Positions 8,872 to 16,580 of a DNA stretch of 21,854 bases are shown here, in pieces. How positions within the stretch are numbered: position 1 is the stretch's first letter; every line of letters begins with the position of its first letter. A program made the position numbers and the translations under genes. Location: assembly GCA_964369915.1 (NCBI GenBank), contig CAYJGG010000027.1, positions 1 to 21,854 on the forward strand. Reading direction: 5' to 3'. This stretch comes from RGIG3102 sp964369915 (GTDB lineage Bacteria > Bacillota > Clostridia > Oscillospirales > Ruminococcaceae). The notes beneath the pieces are model-generated. The model worked only from the letters and a program-made list of their open reading frames with translations. It was not told the origin of the DNA and did no database searches.

Positions 8872-10578
8872 TTATTCAACTAAAATGTAATCAAAACTTC
8901 CAAGAACTTCTCCATCATCGCCTATAGTTTGTAAAACAAATCCAAAATCGGTTTCAGTTATAAAAATAGGTGTAGTATCTGCTGACTGGCCTTCGCTAGG
9001 ATCTATAAAAATTATTTCATTTGCACCACCAATACTACTGCCTGGGTCTGTGAAAATATATCCATTTCTCCAAACACCAGATTCGCTGTGGAGCATAATT
9101 TGATTATGATCTTCGCGATATGTAACGTTGGCAAACATATTGTTAAATTCACTTTCATCAGAATACCAAACAAAGGATTTTATAGTGACTTCATTAGTTT
9201 GTGTATCAATATTATCATAAACTATATGAGTAAATAAGAGTGGCTCTGGTGATATAACTTTAAAATCAACTATAATACCTTCTTCTACACCAGTGATAAT
9301 TATAGGAATATCTTCACTACTTGAGATAATTTGAGAATCGCCGAATTCACTGGCGTAGATTTTCATTATTTCGCCATACTCTTCATTGAAATTTGTGTAA
9401 GTTTCTGCTGTGTTTGGAACTGAGCGCATACTTACATTGCCATTATCATATATAGTGAAACTATCTGCTATAAAATCAGAAGAAAATTCTAGGCTGTTAT
9501 CTTTATTAAATTCAAGATATATCCCAGTTTCGCTTTCCCATGAACCTATTAATGGATATGATTCAACAGGTTGCGGTGTTGGTTCAGTGATGTCATTTGG
9601 CCAGATAGTATAGTAGATTTCATACCAATAATAATCATCATATAATATTTCAGCCTTGTAGAAAACTTCATTATCAACAACTAACTCTCCACGAATAGTT
9701 ATATCAACTCGCATTTCAGAATTATTACTTCCAAGATACTCGCCTGTGAAATAATGATCTAGGGAAGGTTCTCTATATATATTACCATCGGTTGAATTCG
9801 TTTCATATGCTTCTGAGTGAGCTGTTATTCCATCTTCTTCAAACATAATATTATGTATAAGTTCTTCTCCAAAATCTACTCCATCAAAATAAAGGATCTT
9901 TGAGAATGTAAAATTTGTTAGTATCTGTTTATCAGATGATTCACTTAACCACAATTCGCCATAAAATTTAGGGACAAAACCGCCATAATTATAAACCCGT
10001 GGAGTAAATAAAATCGGCTCATCAGAAAAAACTTTAAAATCAACTAAAATTCCTTCTTCAACTTTTTCAATATTTATAGGTATATGCTCATCATTAAAAT
10101 CAAGTGCACCATCATTATATTCGCTAGAATACGATGCCATTAATTCCCCATACTCTGAATTAAAACTGGCGCTACCAGAAAGAATACTTCCTGAAGGCTC
10201 ACCTTCTAAATCGGTTATAGAAAAATTATGGGAAATTGAATCAGAGGAGAAGGTTACTGTTATAGGTCCATCATTGATATCCATATATATGCCATTATCG
10301 CTTTCCCATTCTCCTTGTAAAAAGTAACCATGAGTAAAATTACTGGCAGAAGGACTAGCAGTTGGAAAAGCCGCCGTGGTAACCATAACGACTGCAACAG
10401 AACTCATAACTAAAGCGGCACTTTGATTAAGAGTGTTTTTCTTTTTCTTATTTTTATTTTTTAATCTAAAATCAAATTTCTTTTTTAAAATTGTCGTCAC
10501 TTGATCTTCAAGAGTTAACTTTTCATCACTCACTGATTTTTTTTCATCAGTGGGTTTGTAGTATTCATTATCTTTCAT
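8872..10578 (-). CDS. Membrane-anchored protein with two copies of an unrecognised ~230-residue extracytoplasmic domain
   Basis: 568 residues; I recognise no named family. The N-terminus is charged, with a Lys/Asn cluster (about 40-48), then one hydrophobic helix (about 51-70) without a lipobox cysteine, then an Asp/Glu/Ser-rich exterior part. That part is an internal duplication. Copy A starts at GEWESDNGIYMDI (89-101) and copy B at GSWESETGIYLEF (345-357), with matching landmarks EYGELM/EYGEIM (142/400) and VEEGI-[LV]-VDFKV (173/431). A TEPTPQP linker (331-337) separates them. Its ribosome-binding site AAGGGG overlaps the last codons of the MscS gene, and the genes are five bases apart, so translation is probably coupled. 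Type II topology (inside N, outside C) is inferred from the Lys cluster. Function unknown; a sensor or envelope role beside the channel is only a guess. Confidence 0.85.
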   Translation of the reverse strand: MKDNEYYKPTDEKKSVSDEKLTLEDQVTTILKKKFDFRLKNKNKKKKNTLNQSAALVMSSVAVVMVTTAAFPTASPSASNFTHGYFLQGEWESDNGIYMDINDGPITVTFSSDSISHNFSITDLEGEPSGSILSGSASFNSEYGELMASYSSEYNDGALDFNDEHIPINIEKVEEGILVDFKVFSDEPILFTPRVYNYGGFVPKFYGELWLSESSDKQILTNFTFSKILYFDGVDFGEELIHNIMFEEDGITAHSEAYETNSTDGNIYREPSLDHYFTGEYLGSNNSEMRVDITIRGELVVDNEVFYKAEILYDDYYWYEIYYTIWPNDITEPTPQPVESYPLIGSWESETGIYLEFNKDNSLEFSSDFIADSFTIYDNGNVSMRSVPNTAETYTNFNEEYGEIMKIYASEFGDSQIISSSEDIPIIITGVEEGIIVDFKVISPEPLLFTHIVYDNIDTQTNEVTIKSFVWYSDESEFNNMFANVTYREDHNQIMLHSESGVWRNGYIFTDPGSSIGGANEIIFIDPSEGQSADTTPIFITETDFGFVLQTIGDDGEVLGSFDYILVE

Positions 10579-10583
10579 AAAGA

Positions 10584-11579
10584 TTACCCCTTAGCTACAA
10601 CAAGTTCGCTCGAATGCGGTACTCCCATTCCAGCTTTTTGTAAGCCTTCTTTTAATGCCCAGTTTATTTTTCTTGCAACATCAAATCTATCTTTTTCATT
10701 GCAATTAGCACGAACACGTAAAATAACGCCTTCGTTTGTTAATTCTTGAACGCCTTGAAATTCAGGCACTCTATTAAATAGTTCGTGATTTTCTTCGGCT
10801 AGAGTTTTCATTAAAGCGTTGATAGTTTCTTTTGCTAAATTTAAATCTGCTTCATACGAAACAGCTATATCGCAAATTGCATAGCTATCATCAATAGATA
10901 AATTTATAATATTTCTAATATCGCTGTTATTGAATATTTTTTCGTTTCCACTAACATCACGGATATTAGTTGTGCGAAGGCCCATATGAGTAACTGTTCC
11001 ACGATAATTATCAATTTCTATAATATCATTCATATTAAATTGATTTTCAATTATCATAAATGCACCAGTTATAATATCAGCAATTAAACTTTCGGCACCA
11101 AAACCGATAATTAAAGCTAAAATACCAGCACTAGCAAATAGAGTTGTCATATTAACTCCAAGCAAACTTAGCCCCCAGAATATCCCGAGGATAACCATAA
11201 AATATTGGAGTGAACTTTTAGCTAATTGGTGGAGTGTTTGGCCTCTTGATGTGGAAGGTTTTATTAATTTAAATAGAATTAGTAGAACTTCTTTTAATAC
11301 AAGCAGAGCTAATATCATAACAACTACTTGCACTATTCCTGATAAATTAAAACTTAAAATATCAAGAACTCCGCTCATATCGCCAAAGAAAGAATTAGAT
11401 GTAGAGTATAAAAATTCTGAAATAAAACTTGGCATAAATGGTATAACTTGTGGATTAGTTAATACTACGATTACTAATATAATCAAAATATAAACAAATA
11501 ATTTACCGGATTTTTTCTTTTTTGTAGCATTTACTGGTTTAGTATTTTCAGCTACGGATTTAACATTTACTTCGCTCAT
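10584..11579 (-). CDS. mscS: MscS-family small-conductance mechanosensitive channel
   Basis: 331 residues. Three predicted helices (about 27-41, 82-108, 128-178 containing the pore helix) precede a cytoplasmic beta/alpha region. The pore-lining helix is GFGAESLIADI followed by TGAFMIIENQF (159-181), and the beta domain carries NYRGTVTHMGLRTTNIRD and the FNNSDIRNI motif, all typical of MscS. The protein would open on membrane tension to release solutes after osmotic downshock. An ATG six bases upstream (11585) is only one base from GGAG, whereas the ATG at 11579 is seven bases away and is chosen. A Lys-rich N-terminal tail precedes the first helix. It is first in a two-gene unit with the duplicated-domain protein. 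Confidence 0.92.
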   Translation of the reverse strand: MSEVNVKSVAENTKPVNATKKKKSGKLFVYILIILVIVVLTNPQVIPFMPSFISEFLYSTSNSFFGDMSGVLDILSFNLSGIVQVVVMILALLVLKEVLLILFKLIKPSTSRGQTLHQLAKSSLQYFMVILGIFWGLSLLGVNMTTLFASAGILALIIGFGAESLIADIITGAFMIIENQFNMNDIIEIDNYRGTVTHMGLRTTNIRDVSGNEKIFNNSDIRNIINLSIDDSYAICDIAVSYEADLNLAKETINALMKTLAEENHELFNRVPEFQGVQELTNEGVILRVRANCNEKDRFDVARKINWALKEGLQKAGMGVPHSSELVVAKG

Positions 11580-11622
11580 AATCATTCTCCTTTATGTTTA
11601 AAAATATAAATCTAATGATTTA

Positions 11623-11660
11623 AGTTTATCACAATTACTAAATTGTGTCAATTTTTGACA
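11623..11660 (-). promoter_or_regulatory. mscS promoter with a palindrome filling its spacer
   Basis: On the minus strand TTGACA (11646-11651) and TAAACT (11623-11628) are 17 bp apart. The spacer holds an exact inverted repeat, CACAATT-4-AATTGTG (11630-11647). A second inverted repeat, TGTCAA-TTT-TTGACA (11646-11660), overlaps the -35 box. The promoter match is seen directly; use of either palindrome as an operator is inference. Confidence 0.65.
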
Positions 11661-11669
11661 ACTAAATTT

Positions 11670-11723
11670 AAATAAGCTATTTTATATTTAAGATTTACTA
11701 GTTAAATACAAAATAGCTTATTT
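11670..11723. terminator. Long-loop inverted repeat, probable terminator of the methyltransferase gene
   Basis: Arms 11670-11683 (AAATAAGCTATTTT) and 11710-11723 are exact complements, 14 bp, with a 26-base AT-rich loop. It sits about 50 bases past the minus-strand methyltransferase stop. The loop is large and the T-tract weak, so it is a less certain terminator than others here. Confidence 0.5.
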
Positions 11724-11772
11724 AGATATTTTTATTGAGTTTTAAGTAATTTAATAAAAGAAATATAAACTA

Positions 11773-12840
11773 TTAGTTTTCGCTAACAGCATAAATTATA
11801 GTTTCCCACGCAGGGATATAATGATTATGTCTTAGATATATTTTATAATCTAGGGTTAAAGAGTCGATATATTTTATTAATGTGAAAAAGTCGTCGTTTC
11901 TATGGTATGCAGCTATTCCAAGCGAAGGTTTAAAAGTTTTTATCGTATTTTTTGCTCCTTCAAGGCTTTTAAGCTCTGCTCCTTCAACATCGAGTTTTAT
12001 ATAGCTTGCCTTTCCGCCATTTAAAATATTATCAACGCTATTAACGCTTATTTTATAATCGCCATCTTTTTTTAAAGCCGAGTTTCGCCCACCTTTTCCA
12101 GAAAAATAAAGAGTGTCTTCTTTACTATAAGAGCCAATATTATAGCACTCAATATTATTTAAGTTTTGAGTGTTTTGAATTAGTTTTTTATAATTTTTTA
12201 CATCAGGCTCAAAGGCAATTATTTTTTTTATTTCACTATTTATTGATAAAACTTCCTCTATTGTATCTCCATTATAAGCCCCTAAATCTACATAAACAGT
12301 TTCGCTATTAAAAGAAAGCAAACTTTGATAGTCTTCAAGGCGAGTGGTTGAAATAGGTGATAAATATTCAATTTTACCAGTGATTTTAAAATTAATTATA
12401 TTAGTAAAAACGCTTTTTGAAAAATCATCTTCTAATCTATTATACACATAGTTAAATTCATCAATATTTTCTTCTAAATAATTAACATCAAAATAACCAC
12501 CACCAAACAGTGGAGTGTCGGGCGCGTATAATTCGTATTTTTTTGATAAATCGTATAACCTATTTATTAAACTTTCTTCAAAAGCTGCAAAGGCTAAAAG
12601 GATAATAAAATCAGAATAGGTTTTTTGGATTTCACTTAAAGTTTTAACTTTAAAATCTCTAAAGCTATGCCCTCTAACAAATTCATCACTAGCGAATATT
12701 TCACTCACTGTTATATTATTTACTGTACATAAATTTAAAATATTATCAGCGCCATTGCCCATTCCATAAATCATAATAGGCTTTTTTACTGTTTTTAAAT
12801 AATCAAAAAGTGATTGTTTTTCATAAATAAAGTCTGACAT
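11773..12840 (-). CDS. FkbM-family SAM-dependent methyltransferase with N-terminal Rossmann-like domain
   Basis: 355 residues from the chosen start. Residues about 19-120 form a Rossmann-like region (PIMIYGMGNGADNIL) of the kind often found before FkbM domains in polysaccharide-modifying proteins. The catalytic domain (about 180-355) has SAM motif I VDLGAYNGDT (184-193), the acidic FEPD (210-213), the FkbM signature KLDVEGAE (282-289) and a C-terminal RHNH plus ETIIYA. Family members O-methylate sugars or other small metabolites. The frame runs 28 codons further upstream to 12924, but that ATG has no ribosome-binding site. AAGGAG at 12847-12852 lies six bases before the ATG at 12840, and a strong promoter lies inside the longer frame. 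No glycan cluster surrounds it, so the acceptor is unknown. Confidence 0.88.
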   Translation of the reverse strand: MSDFIYEKQSLFDYLKTVKKPIMIYGMGNGADNILNLCTVNNITVSEIFASDEFVRGHSFRDFKVKTLSEIQKTYSDFIILLAFAAFEESLINRLYDLSKKYELYAPDTPLFGGGYFDVNYLEENIDEFNYVYNRLEDDFSKSVFTNIINFKITGKIEYLSPISTTRLEDYQSLLSFNSETVYVDLGAYNGDTIEEVLSINSEIKKIIAFEPDVKNYKKLIQNTQNLNNIECYNIGSYSKEDTLYFSGKGGRNSALKKDGDYKISVNSVDNILNGGKASYIKLDVEGAELKSLEGAKNTIKTFKPSLGIAAYHRNDDFFTLIKYIDSLTLDYKIYLRHNHYIPAWETIIYAVSEN

Positions 12841-12870
12841 TTTTTTCTCCTTGAAACCGAGTTTTAATTT

Positions 12871-12899
12871 ATAATACATCCTTAGATAATATATGTCAA
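12871..12899 (-). promoter_or_regulatory. Promoter of the FkbM methyltransferase
   Basis: Minus-strand TTGACA (12894-12899), 17-bp spacer, TATTAT (12871-12876, 5/6 match). Transcription would begin about 12864, shortly before the ribosome-binding site at 12852, which supports the shorter gene start. Confidence 0.75.
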
Positions 12900-12917
12900 T
12901 AAACTTATTTAAAAAAT

Positions 12918-12946
12918 TTGACATAATAAGGGATTTTAGTTAATAT
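12918..12946 (+). promoter_or_regulatory. Promoter of the HAD-family gene
   Basis: Plus-strand TTGACA (12918-12923), 17-bp spacer, TAATAT (12941-12946, 4/6 match). It is back to back with the methyltransferase promoter, the two -35 boxes being about 18 bp apart. Confidence 0.65.
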
Positions 12947-13003
12947 TAGATTATATTATTTAAAATAAATAGAAATTAATATTATAAGGGGAGTGATTTT
13001 AAG

Positions 13004-13654
13004 ATGAGAGCTGTAGTTTTTGATATGGACGGAGTTATATTTGACACTGAGCGAATGATTATTGAAATATATAAGCAAAAAGCAGAAGAATATAAATTAG
13101 ATGATATAGAAAAAATTTGTGCTAGTTGTATAGGACTTGATAAAAAATCTAATTTAGAGGTTTTTAAAAAAAGCTATCCTCATATTGATGATATTCAAAA
13201 AATCGTTGAAAAAGTTGAAGAAGAATTTAAGAATATAATCCTTACAAAAGGTCCTACAATTAAATATTTTGCAAAAGATATTATACAGTTTTTAAAAGAA
13301 AATAATTTTAAACTTGCTGTAGCTTCTTCAACTAAAACAGATATGGTAAAAAAAGAATTGCAGTTAAGTAATTTATTAGATTATTTTGATGTTGTAGTAG
13401 GGGGAGATATGGTTGAAAAAGGAAAACCAAACCCAGATATTTTTCTATTAGCTTTAAAAAAATTAAATATTACAGCAAAAGAAAGCTATATAATCGAAGA
13501 TTCTTTAAACGGAACTTTAGCGGCAATTAGGGCAAAGGCAAAAGTTTTAATGGTGCCAGATTATGTTATGCCTACAAAAGAATTATTAAAAGAAGATATC
13601 TTAGTTTTTGATAATTTAGAAGATGTTAAAAATTATATAGAAAAGAATTTATAA
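13004..13654 (+). CDS. HAD-superfamily phosphatase / beta-phosphoglucomutase-like protein
   Basis: 216 residues, the normal length for the subfamily with an alpha-helical cap between motifs I and II. All four HAD motifs are visible: nucleophile D7 and acid/base D9 in FDMDGVIFD, S109 in ASST, K141 in KGKPNPDIF, and the Mg-binding acidic pair E165-D166 in IIEDSLNG. This pattern (cap domain, KPxPD, EDSxxG) is shared by beta-phosphoglucomutases and by sugar-phosphate or nucleotide phosphatases, so the substrate cannot be assigned. AAGGGGAG (12986-12993) is the ribosome-binding site, ten bases before the ATG. It has its own promoter and terminator, so it is probably a single-gene unit. Confidence 0.9.
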   Translation: MRAVVFDMDGVIFDTERMIIEIYKQKAEEYKLDDIEKICASCIGLDKKSNLEVFKKSYPHIDDIQKIVEKVEEEFKNIILTKGPTIKYFAKDIIQFLKENNFKLAVASSTKTDMVKKELQLSNLLDYFDVVVGGDMVEKGKPNPDIFLLALKKLNITAKESYIIEDSLNGTLAAIRAKAKVLMVPDYVMPTKELLKEDILVFDNLEDVKNYIEKNL

Positions 13655-13659
13655 TAAAT

Positions 13660-13697
13660 AAAAAGCTCTATTTTTATTTTAAAATAGAGCTTTTTTT
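13660..13697. terminator. Two-way terminator between HAD and KtrB genes
   Basis: A 15-bp perfect stem (13660-13674 with 13681-13695), six-base loop, T-run on both strands. It sits between convergent stops at 13654 and 13709. Confidence 0.92.
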
Positions 13698-13708
13698 ATT
13701 AATAATAT

Positions 13709-15103
13709 TTATCCAACAACGATATTTCCATCAGGAATAATTTCACGATTTGAATAATCGTGGTATTTAATTGATAAAGAAATTGCAAGAGATACAGGTC
13801 CAACTCTGCCTATAAACATTGATAGAATAACAAAAACTTTACCCCACTCACTCATAACTCCGCTAACACCTGTTGAAAGGCCGACAGTTGCAAAGGCTGA
13901 GAATGCTTCAAATAAAGTGTTAATGCCTGTTATTGATTCGTGGCTTGATGTTGTGTAAATAGCGATGGTCGTTGCAAAAACAGCGATTAAAGCAATAAAG
14001 AAAATTGCTAAAGCTCTGTAAACTACGCCCGTATTAATTTTATGATTTGAATAAATAGCATCGTTTCGCCCTTTAATTACACTGACAACAGTTATTAAAA
14101 TAACGGCGAATGTTGTGATTTTTATACCACCACCAGTACCGCCAGGAGCTGCACCGATAAACATTAAAAATGATGAAAATAGTTTTGAAAAATCAGTCAT
14201 ACCTGCTTGGTCGATAGTATTAAATCCAGCAGTTCGAGTTGTTACTGATTGAAATAAACTCGCTAAGATTTTTTGATCAAGTGGTAGGTTTTTTATTGTG
14301 TTTGGATTATTCCATTCTAAAAATAAAATTACAGCTGCGCCAGTTAATATTAAAATAGCAGTAATATTTATAACTAGTTTTGAGTGATATGATAATTTTA
14401 ATTTTCCAAGTTTTCTAAAAGTGATAACATCATGCCACACCATAAATCCAAGGCCACCGGAAACGATTAATCCCATAATTGTAAAGTTCATTAGATAGTT
14501 ATCATAATATGGAACTAAAGATGTGTATGGCTCAATTTGTCCAAATAAATCAAATCCAGCATTACAAAATGCAGAAACACTTGTAAAAAAGCTAACCCAT
14601 AGCCCGTTTAAAAGTCCTAAATCAGGAACAAGAACTAAAGAAATTAGAATAAACCCTATAAATTCGCAAACAAAAACTATCTTAAAAATAGTTAAAAACA
14701 AAGTTGATAATTCGCCTAAATCATCAAAGCTAGATGAAAAAGAGGCGATTTTTAGGCTTTTAAATCCCAGTTTTTTACCACTTGCTATCGCAAAAAATGT
14801 TGTAAAACTTACTAAGCCAAGTCCGCCAATTTGAATTAATGTAAGGATTATTATTTGTCCAAAAAAAGTGAATTTTGAATAAGTGTCAAACACTACAAGC
14901 CCAGTTACACATGTAGCACTAGTTGCAGTGAAAAGAGCATCTAAAAAAGATATATTGGCATCCCTAGTTGATATAGGGAGCATTAAAAGAAATGTGCCCA
15001 CCAATATAACAGCCACAAAACTTATAACAACAAGCCTTGTAGGCGATACAACTGCTTGCTTGCTTTTTTTTATTAGCTGCTTTTTGCTATATAAATTATC
15101 CAC
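13709..15103 (-). CDS. ktrB: KtrB/TrkH-type potassium-uptake channel subunit
   Basis: 464 residues with the four repeated pore modules of the Trk/Ktr/HKT superfamily. Selectivity-filter segments are TCVTGL (64-69), FCNAGF (179-184), TAGFN (291-295) and TVGLSTG (406-412). GGTGGGIK (322-329) in the third repeat matches the gating-loop region of KtrB, and the tail PDGNIVVG is KtrB-like. The protein moves potassium (sodium-coupled in characterised Ktr systems) and needs a cytoplasmic KtrA/TrkA regulator, which is not in this window. Start choice: the first ATG (15115) has no ribosome-binding site, but GGAGG created by that codon and the next (15109-15113) lies five bases before GTG at 15103, so GTG is preferred. 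Confidence 0.92.
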   Translation of the reverse strand: MDNLYSKKQLIKKSKQAVVSPTRLVVISFVAVILVGTFLLMLPISTRDANISFLDALFTATSATCVTGLVVFDTYSKFTFFGQIIILTLIQIGGLGLVSFTTFFAIASGKKLGFKSLKIASFSSSFDDLGELSTLFLTIFKIVFVCEFIGFILISLVLVPDLGLLNGLWVSFFTSVSAFCNAGFDLFGQIEPYTSLVPYYDNYLMNFTIMGLIVSGGLGFMVWHDVITFRKLGKLKLSYHSKLVINITAILILTGAAVILFLEWNNPNTIKNLPLDQKILASLFQSVTTRTAGFNTIDQAGMTDFSKLFSSFLMFIGAAPGGTGGGIKITTFAVILITVVSVIKGRNDAIYSNHKINTGVVYRALAIFFIALIAVFATTIAIYTTSSHESITGINTLFEAFSAFATVGLSTGVSGVMSEWGKVFVILSMFIGRVGPVSLAISLSIKYHDYSNREIIPDGNIVVG

Positions 15104-15165
15104 AAAAACCTCCATAAAAGAGAATATATAAAATATAATTATTATTATTTGAAATACCAGTTGTT

Positions 15166-15194
15166 ATTATACAATATTATTACTAAAAGTACAA
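15166..15194 (-). promoter_or_regulatory. Promoter of ktrB
   Basis: Minus strand: TTGTAC (15189-15194), 17-bp spacer, perfect TATAAT (15166-15171). Confidence 0.6.
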
Positions 15195-15195
15195 C

Positions 15196-15224
15196 TTGAA
15201 TTTTTATAATATATAGAGTATAAT
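15196..15224 (+). promoter_or_regulatory. Promoter of the small PH-like membrane protein gene
   Basis: TTGAAT (15196-15201), 17-bp spacer, perfect TATAAT (15219-15224). It is back to back with the ktrB promoter, one base apart at the -35 boxes. Confidence 0.75.
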
Positions 15225-15268
15225 TTTATAATTAGTTTATAAGGATAAAGACAGGGGAGATAATTAAT

Positions 15269-15766
15269 ATGTTTACACCAAAGGAAGAACACAAACAAGA
15301 AATGCTAAATGCAATTTTAGCGCCAAATGAAAGCTATAAAGCAAAGGCTTACGCAGTAGTTGAAAAATTTAGAAATTGGATATTAATATTTGTCGTATTG
15401 ATGGTTATAGTTGTTATTTTAACAATAATAGACTTATATTCACCAATAGTTATTGGCGCTATTTCAGGTGCCGTGGCTGTTATGAATTTAAAATATGCGT
15501 ATGTTGGAATCACACAAAATCATTTAAATGTGGCTTATATGGGTTCATTTAATGTTCAAAAATCAGCAGGGCACGATATTTATAATTTAGATTTAATCGA
15601 AAATTTAAAAATTAAATCTTCGATTAATCAAAAGGTTATAACTTTTAAATATCAAAATAAAAAAGTTAAGATGAGAATATCAAATAAGATTATGTCAAAA
15701 CACTTAGCACATCAAGAAGTAGATGGAATAATCACTGCACTAGAAAATTCAGTGAAATCTTTATAA
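15269..15766 (+). CDS. Small membrane protein with two helices and a PH-like C-terminal domain
   Basis: 165 residues. A charged N-terminus (1-35) is followed by a helical hairpin (about 36-55 and 58-76), then a short beta-rich cytosolic domain (about 78-160: YVGITQNHLNVAYMG, then alternating strands and a final helix). This resembles bacterial PH-like (YcxB/bPH-type) proteins with two transmembrane helices before a PH fold, but I cannot confirm the family from sequence alone. No catalytic residues are evident. The ribosome-binding site AGGGGAGA (15253-15260) is eight bases before the ATG. It has its own promoter and terminator. Function unknown. Confidence 0.82.
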   Translation: MFTPKEEHKQEMLNAILAPNESYKAKAYAVVEKFRNWILIFVVLMVIVVILTIIDLYSPIVIGAISGAVAVMNLKYAYVGITQNHLNVAYMGSFNVQKSAGHDIYNLDLIENLKIKSSINQKVITFKYQNKKVKMRISNKIMSKHLAHQEVDGIITALENSVKSL

Positions 15767-15772
15767 AAAATT

Positions 15773-15800
15773 AATCCCTATTAATTTAATAGGGATTTTT
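15773..15800 (+). terminator. Terminator of the PH-like protein gene
   Basis: Stem 15773-15783 with 15787-15797 (AATCCCTATTA and complement), three-base loop, followed by TTTTT and further T-rich DNA. Confidence 0.88.
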
Positions 15801-15814
15801 ATTTTATTAAAATG

Positions 15815-15843
15815 TTGATTTTTAATAAAAACTAGTGTAAACT
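15815..15843 (+). promoter_or_regulatory. Promoter of tRNA-Arg
   Basis: TTGATT (15815-15820), 17-bp spacer, TAAACT (15838-15843), placing the start of transcription about 15 bases before the mature tRNA 5' end. Confidence 0.6.
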
Positions 15844-15864
15844 TAAATATGTAAAAAAATAAAT

Positions 15865-15939
15865 GCCCCCATAGTTAAATGGATATAACAAGCCCCTCCT
15901 AAGGGCTAGTTGTAGGTTCGATTCCTACTGGGGGTGCCA
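15865..15939 (+). tRNA. tRNA-Arg, anticodon CCT
   Basis: A complete cloverleaf with encoded CCA. The acceptor arm is GCCCCCA (15865-15871) with TGGGGGT, one G-U pair, then discriminator G and CCA at 15937-15939. The D-arm is short with GTT/AAC pairing. The anticodon arm is AGCCC-CTCCTAA-GGGCT, giving anticodon CCT, which reads AGG arginine codons. The T-arm is GTAGG-TTCGATT-CCTAC. It is a single gene, not part of a cluster, and the last ordinary chromosomal gene before the accessory region. Confidence 0.96.
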
Positions 15940-15943
15940 AGAT

Positions 15944-15984
15944 AGGTTGACAGTTTTCGTTTAGAAAATTGTCAACCTTTTCTT
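15944..15984 (+). terminator. Terminator of tRNA-Arg
   Basis: Arms 15944-15958 (AGGTTGACAGTTTTC) and 15964-15978 pair over 15 positions with one G-U, followed by TTTTCTTTT. It starts five bases after the CCA. Confidence 0.88.
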
Positions 15985-16025
15985 TTAATCAAGCCAAATT
16001 AAATAAAATCAAACATACACAAATC

Positions 16026-16060
16026 AAGCACACGATAGCAGCATTCTATCGTGTGCTTTT
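16026..16060. terminator. Strong hairpin terminator upstream of recombinase remnant
   Basis: A perfect 13-bp stem (16026-16038, AAGCACACGATAG, with 16046-16058), seven-base loop and T-run. Nothing between the tRNA terminator and this hairpin appears coding, so it may be the left-over end of a gene removed when the island decayed. The region 15985-16093 otherwise holds only the ribosome-binding site GGAG (16081-16084). Confidence 0.8.
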
Positions 16061-16093
16061 ATATATTTAAGAATAAAAAAGGAGAAAGTCATA

Positions 16094-16546
16094 ATGTATA
16101 AAAGTGAAGCAATAAGAGTGGGAATTAGAAAATCATTCGCTGATGTTAATTCTAAAATAGCTAATCGCACATGTTACGGTTATAAAAAACTTAATACTGG
16201 TGATTTAGTAATTGATGAAACTGAAGCAAATATTGTAAGATTAATATTCGAAAGATATTTAGCTTCTGATAGTCTTGGTACAATTTCAAAACTATTGGAA
16301 GAACAAGGAGTTATATCGCCTACTGGTAAATTGAAATGGAATAAAGAAGCTATCAATAAATTAATTTCTAATGAAAAATATACTGGTCAAGTTATGTTAC
16401 AAAAAACTTATTCATTTTGCGGGGAGCAATATAAAAATGAAAATGAGTTACGAAAAGTATTAATTACAAATCATCACGAAGCCATTATATCTTTCGATAT
16501 TTTCGAAAAGGTTCAAATGTTAAAATCACAGCGTGCTAAAACATAA
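16094..16546 (+). pseudogene. C-terminal fragment of a large serine recombinase
   Basis: 150 residues that correspond to the middle 'Recombinase' domain of large serine recombinases (transposon and phage integrase type): SEAIRVGIRKSF, KIANRTCYGYKK (21-32), the helix with EANIVRLIFERYLA (44-57), SPTGKLKWNKEAINKLISNEKYTG (75-98) and the QKTYSF segment. The N-terminal resolvase catalytic domain with its serine is absent, as are the zinc ribbon and coiled coil that normally follow. It still has a proper ribosome-binding site, GGAG nine bases before the ATG, and no internal stop. So a short DNA-binding product could be made. Most likely it is a deletion relic of an integrated element; a working regulator or directionality factor is less likely. 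Confidence 0.8.
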
Positions 16547-16580
16547 AAAACAATAAATAATGATGAAAGTTGGAGAGAAA

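Noticed and set aside
12841..12924. 28-codon N-terminal extension of the FkbM methyltransferase
   Set aside because: No ribosome-binding site at the upstream ATG, while a promoter and AAGGAG lie within this stretch.
15911..15939. tRNA 3' end as an attachment site duplicated at the far side of the island
   Set aside because: I found no second copy of the T-arm/acceptor end in the window; the only similarity is the short TTCGA in the structured repeats.
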